In this document: positions 1 through 10,586 of the stretch, one piece after another | How the letters are laid out: every line of letters begins with the position of its first letter | How positions within the stretch are numbered: the first letter of the stretch is position 1 | Source of the DNA: Rebecca billardiae RCC1528 | Lineage: Eukaryota; Haptophyta | Assembly: GCA_965240325.2 (NCBI GenBank) | Contig: OZ251255.1 | Coordinates: 310,001 to 374,000, forward strand | DNA length: 64,000 bases | Direction of reading: 5' to 3' | Translations under genes and position numbers: made by a program | The notes under the pieces: generated by a model | What the model was told of the DNA's origin: nothing | What the model saw: the letters and a program-made list of their open reading frames with translations, nothing else | Databases searched by the model: none

Positions 1-509
1 TCGCGGTGCTGTGGAACTTAGCCGATCCGACGAACTCCAGCACACAGTCCGATTCTGAGTTCTGACGAGTCTGCGTGAATCTGCTGCTTGCTTATTGATG
101 ATGCCGTGTATGGGGGCGGAATGGGTGCATGTTGTGCGCACTGCTACAGTCCATGAGTCATGACTCGCCGTCGGTGGCCCCGCGGTCACAGCCCCGCACG
201 CCGCGCTCGGCGCGCACGCGGCAGCGCTGCACACACAGTATTACTAGTCACTGCTACTACTGGTCAGGAAATCATTGAATCCTGCCGCGATTCAGTGTCA
301 ATGAATTCAATGATTCATTGAATTTTATTTTTCATTGATTCAATGTTCGGCATCCCTGCTGCGGCGGGCAAGACTTGCTGTGGCTAAAATCCCCTTTTTA
401 CCCCGGGCGAGAAAATCCAATCTACTCTACTTAATCGTGTCGTAAAGTGGATCCGCGCGGCAGGTGCGTGAGCAATAAGAAAATGCCCACAATTCGGACT
501 TTCCCTATG

Positions 510-599
510 AAAAGTCAGCGGATCGACGCTTTTTACTCCGAAAGTCAGCGGATCGAGGGGTTTTACTCCGAAAGTCAGCGGATCGCCGGCTTTTACCCC
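510..599. repeat. Three tandem copies of a 30-bp unit
   Basis: Three consecutive 30-base units share the core AAAGTCAGCGGATCG and a TTTTACYCC end, differing only at a few positions in the middle. The unit length is a multiple of three, so each forward frame reads a repeated decapeptide, but no long gene frame surrounds it. I see no link to a known element. Confidence 0.85.
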
Positions 600-1300
600 G
601 CGTACCCGTGGTTGGGACAGTCTTCGCACATATTTGCTGCGACAGTAGATAGTGCCAATCCACGTGTGAGGTATGCGTTTGTCCTTTCCTGCTTGAGTTG
701 CCGCTATTTGGGCCCCGCGCGGCCATGAGTATTGATCAATATAAACAGCGGGGGCCTGGCGGCCTTGTCCCGGTGGGGCTGGTCGAACACAGCGCGTCTA
801 GGACGCGACGGAGAAGCTTCCCATGGCCGGCAGACCCGACGACGATGGGACGAGTTGGCCAGTAGTTCAGCGCTGTAGAACGGTATCATCCGGTGGCGCG
901 CCACCGTCGCGCGTGCGATTAAGCGCGGCACTTCTGCACGGTTCTGCAAGGCCCACCGAGGCGCACGGCGAGGCGCGCGTCGATGCAGTCGTCGCTGCGC
1001 ACGGCCGCTCGGGCACGACGGCACGGCAACGGCACGCACCGCGGATGGCCCACCGGTCTGCAGGCGCGGGGCGACTGCAGGCGCGGGGCGAGCGGCGCAG
1101 GCCGGCACGGGCCGCAGGGCACAACCGACTCGGCCAGCGTAGACTCCTGCAGCCGTCGCTGAGCACGGCCCGTCGGGCACGACGTGGTACAACGGCTCGC
1201 GACGGTGTGCATGTTGTGTTGTGCAGCTCGCGCCGGCGGGCACGCACCTCCGCGATGGCGCCGCGAGCCGCGGGCGGCGCGGGTGACGGACGAGCCAGGG
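600..1300. other. GC-rich stretch without a recognisable gene
   Basis: Overlapping open frames on both strands are composed mainly of Arg, Ala, Pro and Gly and have the look of chance frames in GC-rich DNA. A 15-base direct duplication (GCAGGCGCGGGGCGA type) sits near 1,061-1,092. Two loosely similar blocks with the core CGGGCACGACG lie near 1,010 and 1,180. Nothing here supports a gene. Confidence 0.4.
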
Positions 1301-1660
1301 CGAGTAGTAGTCGGGCAAGTCGGCGAGCGGGTGGCTTATGGTAGGCTTGTGGTACGAGCTTCTCCATGAGCCCGTTCGTGCACGTCATCTGATGCGGTTG
1401 CGGCTGCTTGATCGCCGCCACGTGCCGCTGGATCTCCGCCAGATTGGCGCAGTTCCTCGCGACGCCGACGATGGCATCTGGCGCTGGGTTCGGCGGAGGC
1501 CCGCGGACAGCTGATCCTCGTCGCGCGCATGTGTGCGAGCGCGAGTGCTGGCAGCGTCGTCGAGCCACGCCGGCTGAGCGCTATCTGCGTGTCGCGCGCG
1601 GCCTTATTCGCCTCCTGCAGCAGCGCGCGCTCGTCCGTCATACTCAATCGTGTGTGCCGA
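1300..1660 (-). pseudogene. Remnant of an unknown gene in two frames
   Basis: Two stretches on the minus strand read like real protein but in different frames. About 1,640-1,540 reads MTDERALLQEANKAARDTQI, helix-forming and charged. About 1,480-1,330 contains the segments NCANLAEIQRHVAAIKQ and LMEKLVPQAYHKP. Unlike the surrounding Arg/Ala-rich frames they have balanced composition. The frame change could be an intron or a decayed indel; I found no splice pair that joins them cleanly. The family is not recognised. Confidence 0.3.
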
Positions 1661-1994
1661 GCGCACGCGGCGCGGCGGCGCACGCACTCGTGCGTCGCGG
1701 TTCCTCGACTTGCTTGGGGAGCGGATGGTCGTAGAAAAGCGTCAACAAATAGGTGAGAATCGCAACGACATCCCTATGGCGCGCGCTCAAAAAGGTAACG
1801 ACATGCGTTCTCGAATCCCGCGGCGCGCGTAATCAAAAAACGTTTGAGGCCCCATTCTTCGTATTCCTACTCAGGTATTACTTGGGACAGCAGTACGTCA
1901 CACACAATTAAGGTGGCACCTCTGGAAAACAGACGGCGGGAGGCAAGCTGATGGCGAAGAAACAGCCCCGGCGTCGCGTTCGCTCGAGGCTCGG

Positions 1995-3355
1995 AGGCCC
2001 GTGCGAGCCGGCGGGGGCTCGAGCGGCACGGGGCGCACGTCGGGCGGGCAGACCATGCACGTGGGCCTTCCGAACCGCTCGCCGACGGCCTCGCTCCGCC
2101 GCTTCTCGCGCTCGCGAGCTGTGTCCGTGCGCGCGCGGTGGGCGGGCGTCGCGCAGCTCGACGCGAGGCGTCCACGGCGGAGATTGGGCCCAGCTGGGCG
2201 CTCGAACGGCTTCGACGTGCGGGGCCGGTCATGTACGTGCGCGCGCGCGCGCCGGAGCCGTCCGGCGACCTTGTGGTCGTGCTGCGGGAACGACGTCACA
2301 CCCGGGCGGCACTGCGAGGTTCTGCGCGGGCCCATGTGCATGCATGTGCGCGAGGCGTGGGTGGGCTCGCGATGGCGGGGCGCGTCGGTCGAAGCTGCGC
2401 CATGGTCGTCGACGCCGGCTAGGCGCCGACGGGCGCGCGCGGCGGTCCACTCGGGGCCACGCGGGCCGCCGGGAGCTCGTGCGCAGCCGCTCGGCCAGAT
2501 CGGCGGCCCCGGCGGCAGTCTGAACGAGGTCAGCACTTCACATTTCGATGAACTCCGCACCCCCGCTCGTGGTGTGCCACCATGCGCCGCACCAGGGGGT
2601 GCAAGCAAGCAGCCGTTTGGAGGGATCTGTACATAGGGTCCGAAAAAAATACGGAAAATCCTTTAAAAAGCCCTTATTTTGACATAATTTCGATAATATT
2701 TTCGGACCCTATGTACAGATCCCTCCAAACGGCTGCTTGCTTGCACCCCCTGGTGCGGCGCATGGTGGCCCACCACGAGCGGGGGTGCGGAGTTCATCAT
2801 CGACTAATGTGAAGTGCTGACCTCGTTCAGACTGCCGCCGGGGCCGCCGATCTGGCCGAGCGGCTGCGCACGAGCTCCCGGCGGCCCGCGTGGCCCCAAA
2901 CGGACCGCCGCGCGCGCCCGACGGCACCTAGCCGGCACCGACGACCATGGCGCAGCTTCGACCAAAGCGCCCCGCCATCGCGAGCCCACCCACGCCTCGC
3001 GCACATGCATGCACATGGGCCCGCGCAGAACCTCGCAGTGCCGCCCAGGTGTGACGTCGTTCCCGCAGCACAACCACAAGGTCGCCGGACGGCTCCGGCG
3101 CGCGCGCGCGCACGTGCATGACCGGCCCCGCACGTCGAAGCCGTTTGAGCGCCCAGCTGGGCCCAATCTCCGCCGTGGACGCCTCGCGTCGAACTGCGCG
3201 ACGCCCGCCCACCGCGCGCGCACGGACACAGCTCGCGAGCGCGAGAAGCGGCGGAGCGAGGCCGTCGGCGAGCGGTTCGGAAGGCCCACGTGCATGGTCT
3301 GCCCGCCCGACGTGCGCCCCGTGCCGCTCGAGCCCCCGCCGGCTCGCACGGGCCT
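1995..3355. mobile_element. Foldback element with about 655-bp inverted arms and AT-rich loop
   Basis: The left arm (1,995-2,646) and right arm (2,699-3,355) are reverse complements with scattered mismatches. The 52-bp spacer between them is strikingly AT-rich against its surroundings. The inner ends read AGGGTCCGAAAA on the left and TTTTCGGACCCT on the right. The open frames in the two arms mirror each other and are most simply shadows of the duplication. The shape is that of a foldback or MITE-like element without a transposase. I did not find a clear target-site duplication. Confidence 0.8.
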
Positions 3356-3402
3356 TGGGGTCGGAGCTGGGTCTCCCAGGGCTTTGTCACGAATTAAATT
3401 AA

Positions 3403-3775
3403 AATATGGGTTGGCGCTGGGCGTCAACTTGGGCTGGAAACCTGTTTCTGAAACGCATGATGGCACGCCGGGCCGGTAGCCCGAGCTCGGAATTCCGACG
3501 CTGCCAACGGCGCCACAGGGGCGCAGCGGCGGGGCTGACGACGCGCGCGCGTGTGCACGTCTGACCACGGAGTGCGCGCTGCAATGACTGACCCGTCCGC
3601 AGCACCACGCCCCGCGCTGTGAGTGAGAGTGTGGCCCGCGCCCAAGCGAGAACGCGGGCCGGGCGGCACTCCGCCGACCTCGCCGGCCGCCGACCAGCCG
3701 GCGGCCGCCTGCTGCAGCTCGTGGAACACGCAGTCGCGCGCTCGCGCATGGAGGGCAGACCTGCGCGTATGCGCC
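3403..3775. repeat. Direct repeat, copy 1 of 2
   Basis: About 370 bp beginning AATATGGGTTGGCGCTG and containing GGAATTCC near its first third. It recurs in the same orientation at 4,627-4,997 with few substitutions. Both copies begin just after a short AT-rich run, suggesting a shared insertion boundary. No coding capacity is evident. Confidence 0.85.
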
Positions 3776-4626
3776 CGCCGGGCTTGCCGCTTCATCCGCT
3801 GGCACCGCAGTGCAGGTCGAGCCGTCCGCCGCCCACCGAGCCGGCGCCACGCCTCGCGCTCGTGCTCGAGCTGAGGCGGCGGCGTGTCGCCCGAGCCGGC
3901 GAGGTCGCGCGCGTGCGCGTGGTGGGCAGCCTCGCGCGTGCGCCCGCCGCGCGCCCCGCGTCGCTCGCTTGGCGCCGCACGCGAGCCGCTCGTCGCGCGA
4001 CCGAACGAGACGTCAACGCAAGGGCGACCCTTGGAATGGCGTGGGCTCTCCGCCTGTCGTCCTTCACGGGACGTCGTCGACGCGAGGCCGCGCGCGAGGT
4101 TGCTCCGATGCTCGTAGTCCAATGCAAGATGATACCCGCGTGCCGCTATCAGCGCGCCCTTTCGCTCGTGAATTGTCTAGCGAGAAAGTGACGGTTCGTG
4201 CGAATGTGAAGTGTGAACTCGCGACACGACAATGCGCCGATGCGATTCGCGCGAATGTGAGTACGCAAAGCGCCGAACGACGAGCGGTTTTTGACCGAAC
4301 GACGAACGGTTTTTGTCCTATCGAGCGCGTAAGTGGGTACGTGAATTCCGCTTATGTGACCCGGCGACAAACAGACTCATTCTATGATTTAACGACACAG
4401 GTAGGACGACGCGGGTCTCCTGATTCGTCGGCGGCAGTGCCCGATCGTCGACACGAAGTCGGCGTTGGTGGCAGAGCATAGCCTGCACCGCGATCGTAAA
4501 GCTTGAGCGCGGCCTTGAGCTGCTGAAGCGACTGGGCGGTTAGCCGGGCGTCAAAAAAAGGCGTGCGACGGGCTGGTCCCCAGCCGGTGAAGTCGTGCCT
4601 TTGTTCTCGTGGGTTTCCAGAATAAT
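3776..4626. other. Spacer between the direct repeats
   Basis: No gene is recognisable. The part from about 4,170 to 4,400 is noticeably less GC-rich and contains short repeats of the type GAACGACGA around 4,275-4,310. It may be the interior of an element bounded by the two 370-bp repeats, but no transposase or reverse transcriptase is present. Confidence 0.4.
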
Positions 4627-4997
4627 AATATGGGTTGGCGCTGCGCGTCAACTTGGGCTGGAAACCTGTTTCTGAAACGCATGATGGCACGCCGGGCCGG
4701 TAGCCCGAGCTCGGAATTCCGACGCTGCCAACGGCGCCACAGGGGCGCAGCGGCGGGGCTGACGACGCGCGCGCGTGTGGACGTCTGACCACGAAGTTGC
4801 GCGCTGCAATGACTGGCCCGTCCGCAGCACCACGCCCCGCGCTGTGAGTGAGAGTGTGGCCCGCGCCCAAGCGAGAACGCGGGCCGGGCGGCACTCCGCC
4901 GACCTCGCCGGCCGCCGACCAGCCCGCGGCCGCCTGCTGCAGCTCGTGGAACACGCAGTCGCGGGCTCGCGCGTGGAGGGCGGACCTGCGCGTATGC
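4627..4997. repeat. Direct repeat, copy 2 of 2
   Basis: Second copy of the 3,403-3,775 repeat in the same orientation. The two diverge after about 370 bp, near CTGCGCGTATGC. The copies differ by scattered single substitutions, so the duplication is not extremely recent. Confidence 0.85.
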
Positions 4998-5028
4998 CTG
5001 CTACGCGGGCTACGCGGGCGCAGCGGGT

Positions 5029-5735
5029 GCGCGCAGCTGGCGCACGCAGTGCCACGTCCTGCGGCGCCAGTTTGGCGGCCGTCCGCCACCCCGAGCTCGA
5101 GTTCTGCGCGCTTTGCGACGGCGCGGCCGGCCGCGCCCATCTTCCTGCTTGGGCACGCCAGCATGGCCGCCGGCGGGCCTGCTGCGCGCGCCGAAGCTGG
5201 AGGGCGGAGGAGGGCGCTGGGCTGCTCCTACGGCGTGCTGCAGCTCGGGCAGGCTCTAGCGCGGTGCGGCGAGGCCGTCGCGCCTGCTCGCCGCCGTCGA
5301 GTCGCCCGTGCTGCGTGACCGTCGGCCGCACATGCTCGGCGGCACCGGCAGCAGGCGTCGCATACCAGTGTGCTCGAGTCGCTGCGCGCACCCAAGGCGA
5401 GCTGCTCGAGCGGGCTAGGTGGGCCCACGGAGTGCGCGCAGCTGGCGCACGCAGCCCCGCGTCATGGGGTGTCGGTTTGACGGTCGCCAGCCCCCGTGGG
5501 CTCGAGCGCTGTGCGCTTCACCGCGGAGGTGCCGGCGGCGCCCCGCGGCGCGCAACGGCGTGGCAGCATGGCCGCCGCCGGCGCCGCCGCACATGCCGCC
5601 GCTTACGGGCAGTCGAGAGCTTGGGGCAGCACCTACGGCATGCTGCAGCTCAGGCGGGCTCTGCCAGCCTGCTGTGGCGTGATCGCGCATTTTCCAGACC
5701 GTCGACTCGCCCGCGCTGCATATTTGTTTGCCGCG
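5029..5735. repeat. Two diverged tandem units of about 300-400 bp
   Basis: The blocks starting near 5,029 and 5,438 both open with GCGCAGCTGGCGCACGCAG. They share later landmarks in the same order: GGCAGCATGGCCGCCG-like, CTACGGCRTGCTGCAGCTC and GGCRGGCTCT. The remaining bases are substantially diverged. No protein is recognisable in either unit. Confidence 0.5.
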
Positions 5736-8700
5736 CGTGCTCGACGGCGCTGCTGCCGCCGCTACGGCCGCGCGTTGCTGCATCGCGAGCGAGCCCGATG
5801 CGAGCTGAACGGCGGCGTGCTCATCGCTGCTGGCGCAGATGGGCGCGTCATGGTGGCCACGCACGGTGCTGAGTGCTCGCGCGTGCCAGACGAGGCGCGT
5901 GCTCGCGCTGTGGCTCAATGTCCGGCAGTGCGCGTGGCAGGCCGCAGCTGCTCGACAACAGAACCAGCGGGCAGTCATCGGGCTGCGCGCGCGCAGCTGA
6001 TGGCGGCGAACGAGCGAGCCCGCACCGCCGCGCAAGGGCTGGGCGACCGGCGCCGAGGTGGCGCGCGTGTCGTCCGCTGCCGTTGGCATCGCGGCGGACG
6101 CTTCAAGCTCGTTCGGCCGGCGTCTTTGCTCTGACGCCCACCTGCGAGCGCTGCCGGCACCGTGCTCGGGCGTCAGCATCGGCGGGCTCGAGCACGCGTG
6201 GTGAGGCGCTCGGAGCGGTCGATGGCCATGATCGGGCAGCGCATGGTGGGCGCAGGCCACGCGCACGCCAGCGCCCCGCGTGGCGTGGCTTCACGGGGCG
6301 CAGCCACCAGGAGACTGTGCTGCGACGAGCTCGGGCGCGCTCGGGCGCTGCTGCTCTGCATTTTCCCGAAAAATCGGTTTTCGTGCCCTCGACCGGCGGC
6401 ATGCCGCCGTGGTGGCCGCAGCTGCGCTCGGAGCAGCGCGCACGGGCACCGCCGTGTGCGCCCGCCCGCTTTCGCCGCCGCCGAGCTCGAGCACAGCGCT
6501 GCGCGGGGCTGCGTAATGCCAACGGCGCATGATTTTTTTGCCCGCGCCGAGCGCGCGTCGGCGCGCGCAGCGCGCTCAGGCGTGGCCTGCTACCAAGGTC
6601 TGTGCCACGATTCGACGCGCCTATGGTGCGCCGAATTTAGGCGCACCGCTTCAAAATTGTCCGATGATTCGACTAGAGGTGCGGACAACTTAAAACGTCA
6701 CCCTGAGCCGTTTTCCACACAGTACGTGTTATAATAATAAAACAAGCGCAGTTATCGTCCGCCTACAAACCGGGCCTAAGCGCAACCTTTTGAAAGCGCA
6801 TGTTGATGTGCATGGGGTCCTCCTCAATCAATACTACTACTAGTTATTACTGCATGTCAGCAAGTACTGCGTGCGCGCGCGCGGCGCGCTGTTTACCGAT
6901 ATATGATACATATCCGAGGCCTGCTGGAAACATAGGCCACATACGGCTACGCCGATACGGGCACTTAGAAGTGATCAAGCAGTTTGGCTACTTATTCGCA
7001 ATAAGTTGGATACTGGGAGCCGCCAGGCGCGCGCGCGGCGCCCTACTCACTTATTCGACCGAGCACGGAGTGACGGACGGCCCTCGAGCCGTAGTGCTCG
7101 CTCGCTCGTTCGCGTTCGCTTCGTCGCTGCGGCGCCCTGACCCGAGTGACCGGGGACGTGCGTGTCGGCGCCGCGTACGCGCCGCGGTGCGCGCGCGGTG
7201 GCGGGAGCCGGCCGGCCGCTGGTCTCTCCGCCTCGCGCTCTGCTCTCGCCCTCGCGCTCCGCTCCGGCTCTCCCCGAGGCGTCGCGCGCGTCTCGCTCGC
7301 GGCTCGGTCCGGTCCGTCGCCAGGCCGTGCCGACGGCGCGCCCACAGCGCCCCGCTGCAAAGCATGCGCGACGAGATCGCGGCGGCGGGGGCGGCGAGAT
7401 CGCGGCGGAGGCGGCGGGCAACAGCCTGCCCGCGGGCGCGTTCGTCGCTCGAGGAGGAGCGAGTCCGGAGCACGCTCACGAGCTCGTCGCCCGGACGCTT
7501 CGAGGATGAGTGAGCGCGCCGAGCACGCAGCTAGCCCTGGGGTCCAAGCCGCGGAATTAAAAATCGAAAATCGACTGACCGATTTCGCGGTGACCATTTC
7601 CGAACATTGTTGCCTCAAATTGCGGCAGCACGGGCCGCGGCCGTTCAGAGCACGGTCGAGCCCGAGATCGGGCGAGTAGCACGCCTGGGCGGTGGACTTC
7701 ATCGTCGCGTCGGCGCGGCGGAGCGCGCTCTGGCGTCAGAGGCGCGCGGGCGGGCGAGTCAGGGTGGCCATCATGACAGCGGTCGACCAAATGATCGCTG
7801 GCAGCTCGCTCTCACCGGACATCTTGAACCTCACAGCCCCGCTCTGCGCGCCGTTCGAACTCTCATCCGGATGAGCGCGGACAACGCAGCCCCGGTTTCA
7901 GGTGAAGCGTGCACGCTGCGCGCTGGTTTACACCTGGTTTAGCTTGTCCATGATGAGCATGAATGACCCCCCGGCGCTCGGCCTGGTGCGTGCAGTGCTC
8001 ACCTCCCCACGCGCTGCGCATGCACTCGCGCGATCGCTGGCCGCTCGTTCGCAAACGGGAGTGCGCGGCAGTCGTGGGTGGTAAGCAAGCTCGGCGACCC
8101 TGTGTACGTGCGGGGCCTGTCTTCCAGCTCACAGTAGTACCGCCAGAAGCTCCAGCCGGCACGCGTCGGCTTGTTTGTTGTGCCACTTGGCGTGCCGCTT
8201 GGCTGCATGCAGCAGCCGAGCTGCGCTGAGAGCGTGCACCTTGGCACGAACGTCAAGCTTGCTGCGGAGCAAACGCGCGCCGCCAAGCTCCGCTATGACC
8301 GCTGCCACATCTGCACACCGTGTCTTCGTCCCGGGAGTGCCTGCGCCACTGTTGGCGGCCGTCTTGGAGCAGCGCGCGGACTGCATGATGCTCGGGGCAG
8401 GAGTGCTGCTGGGCGCGGCAGTGGAGGCAGAGAGCTCAACGCTCGCCACCGAGCAGCTCGCAGAGTCAGAGGTAAGCTGGAGCAGCCTCGACTGCAAGCG
8501 CTGTAGCCGCAGCAGAGGTGGACCGGCGGCGGCCTCGCGTGAGCTGGGGTACGACGAACGGCGACGGTGCCGGTGACACCTGAGTACGGGCAAGGAAGCC
8601 GCCCGGCACATGGCGAGCTAGTCTGCGCACGCCAGCCTCGACGGCGGAGAGGACTCTCATGCCGGGATGGTGGCGTCATGTTCAGTGGCGGAGTTGGCCG

Positions 8701-9363
8701 TGTGCCGCAGCACGTGCAGCCCGCCACCGGCATCAGGCCCGCGTTCGCGGGCCGGCACTCACTGATGTGCTGAGTCCAGTGGCATGAGCGACCGTCTCGG
8801 CGCCGCCGTACTCCGTATTCGGATGACCCAGCAAGTAGTGAGCAAGGTACCCATGTATAGGCACTCACTTGAATACATATGATGGCAAAATTAACCACAT
8901 ATTCTATATATAGTGGGTAACATGGCGCTTATATGCGGGTATATTCCCATAATTAAATGGGTAATGTGCTCGATCTTGGAGTAGTTTTTCATGGACAGTC
9001 TACGCGCACAGCATTGTGCCCCACTTTTTCGGCGGTATTTTCACCATAAAATCCTTTGGATAGAGGGCAGCGCTTGTCAATAAGTAAGTCCGACCGCGTA
9101 TCGTCATCTAGCTGCCATGACAAGTATAGGTAACATTCGGCTGAATCTCTACGTGACACAGCGGGCGCCGCTGCGTGCGCGCGCGACCGCGCGACGACAC
9201 GCGGAGTCGGTTTTTAGTGCGCTTCTGGCGGCTGGGCTGGGCTCTGGGACATATTTGAGGGTGACTCCGCAAGCGTCACGCTCATCAGACGCCTACATGG
9301 CATGGTTGTCAAATATCACCAATCGGTGGGCTGCTGGCTTGGACCCTCTAAGTCGCAGCGGAG
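5736..9363. other. Long region without an intact gene
   Basis: GC-rich DNA interrupted by AT-richer patches near 6,600-6,850 and 8,820-9,110. Open frames are Arg/Ala-rich and occur on all strands. One minus frame at 8,129-8,611 has a plausible C-terminal third (a helical stretch around AELGGARLLRSKLDVRAK) but no recognisable domain. I rate it a possible remnant only. Confidence 0.35.
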
Positions 9364-9840
9364 ATGAGCCGGATGCGCCCGGAGTTCGCGCAGCTGAAGG
9401 GCGAGCTCGAGCACGCGAGCTCGCTCTTCGACGCCGAGCGCGAGCTCCTCCTCAACTCGGTCGACGGCGGCGCTGAGGTGCAGCAGCGTGAGGACGAGCA
9501 GGAGCCAGTCCCGAACGCTCGCAAGACACTGCTGCACGCGGGCGGCGGCCACGTAGCGCGGGGAATGCGCCGCGCGCGTCGACGCGGCGATCACCGGGCT
9601 GCAGGCATCTGCCGTCGACGCGTTGCGCACCCTCGCCGCCAGCCGCGACGAGTCCGCCGTCGAGCTGCAGCCGAGCTGCAGCCGAGCTGCGCGCGCAGAT
9701 GGGCGGCGTCACAGGCACACAGACACGGACAGACAGGCCGTGCATGCCAGCACGTGCGCGCGGAGGCGCTGTGCGCCGAGCTGGCGAAGCGCGACGCCGA
9801 GCTCGACGCGCTGCGCGACGCGGCAGACGGACGCGCTGGG
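9364..9840 (+). pseudogene. Coiled-coil-like fragments, unknown gene or remnant
   Basis: Three coding-like stretches on the plus strand have heptad-type composition. 9,364-9,475 reads MSRMRPEFAQLKGELEHA onward. About 9,570-9,665 in another frame contains AITGLQASAVDALRTLAASR. About 9,770-9,830 contains LCAELAKRDAELDALRDAA. The frame changes could be introns: a possible GTGCAG donor follows the first block and a GTAG acceptor precedes the second. They could equally be indels. I cannot settle the model and no family is recognised. Confidence 0.35.
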
Positions 9841-10480
9841 CGCGCGCGGCGCCCTCGTCGCGACGCCCCGTGCAGCAGCTCGAGCAGCCAGCTGTGGAGT
9901 AGACGGCCGTCCGGAGGCGATCGGCGCCGGTTCAGGAGCGCGCACAGGCTCCGAGCCTGCCGCTGGCTGGCCGCCGCCGTCTTCGAGGCCGCCGACGCGG
10001 CGGAGGAGGCGGCGGGCGAGCACGGCGGCGCGGTGGAGCAGGCGCGCACGCGCGGCGGCAGGCGCGACGCGCCGCTCGCCTCGGTCCGCACCCCGAGCTC
10101 CGCTCGGTCTCGGTGCGCGGCTGCGCAGCGGCAGGCCGGGGCAGCCGAGTGGCGCGCGCTCTCGCCCTGCCGGCACGAGGCGCGCCGGCTGAGCGACCAG
10201 CGGCCCGTCGTCGAGCGCATGCGGCGCAGCGCGAGCACCTCAAGCAGGTGCGCCCGCACGCGCGCACGCGCCGGCCCGCGCCGCGCGGCGCCTCTCGCCC
10301 TGCGCGCGCGCGCCGCCCCAGCGGCCGCTTCCCCGCGCGCGGCCCGCGCGGCAACAGTCCTCCGCGGGCCCGCCGGCGGCCCGGTGGGCGGCAACTGAGA
10401 GAGTTCGGGTGGTGGCAGCTCAGGCGAACTACTGTTACACATGTCAGACCGCCGTGACAGCCGACGGCCGACAGAGGGTG

Positions 10481-10546
10481 CACCGCGGGCCTCTAACTGC
10501 GTTGGTTCACTACGGAAGGACCGCGGAATTAACGCGGTCATATTAG
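10481..10546 (-). promoter_or_regulatory. Conserved 3' hairpin element downstream of the kinase gene
   Basis: On the minus strand this begins about 41 nt after the kinase stop codon. It reads AATATGACCGCG, then a short loop, then CGCGGTCCTT, giving a GACCGCG/CGCGGTC stem. CAACGCAGTT and GGCCCGCGGTG-like blocks follow. The same block order occurs at 45,057-45,129, again about 45 nt after the stop of a minus-strand gene. A role in transcript 3'-end formation or stability is inference; a shared transposon end is the alternative. Confidence 0.55.
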
Positions 10547-10586
10547 AATATAGCTCATGATGATGATGATGATGCGCGGGTATTTT

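Noticed and set aside
704-1568. Overlapping 200-230-codon minus-strand frames
   Set aside because: Arg/Ala/Pro-rich chance frames of GC-rich DNA; only short sub-segments near 1,330-1,640 look protein-like.
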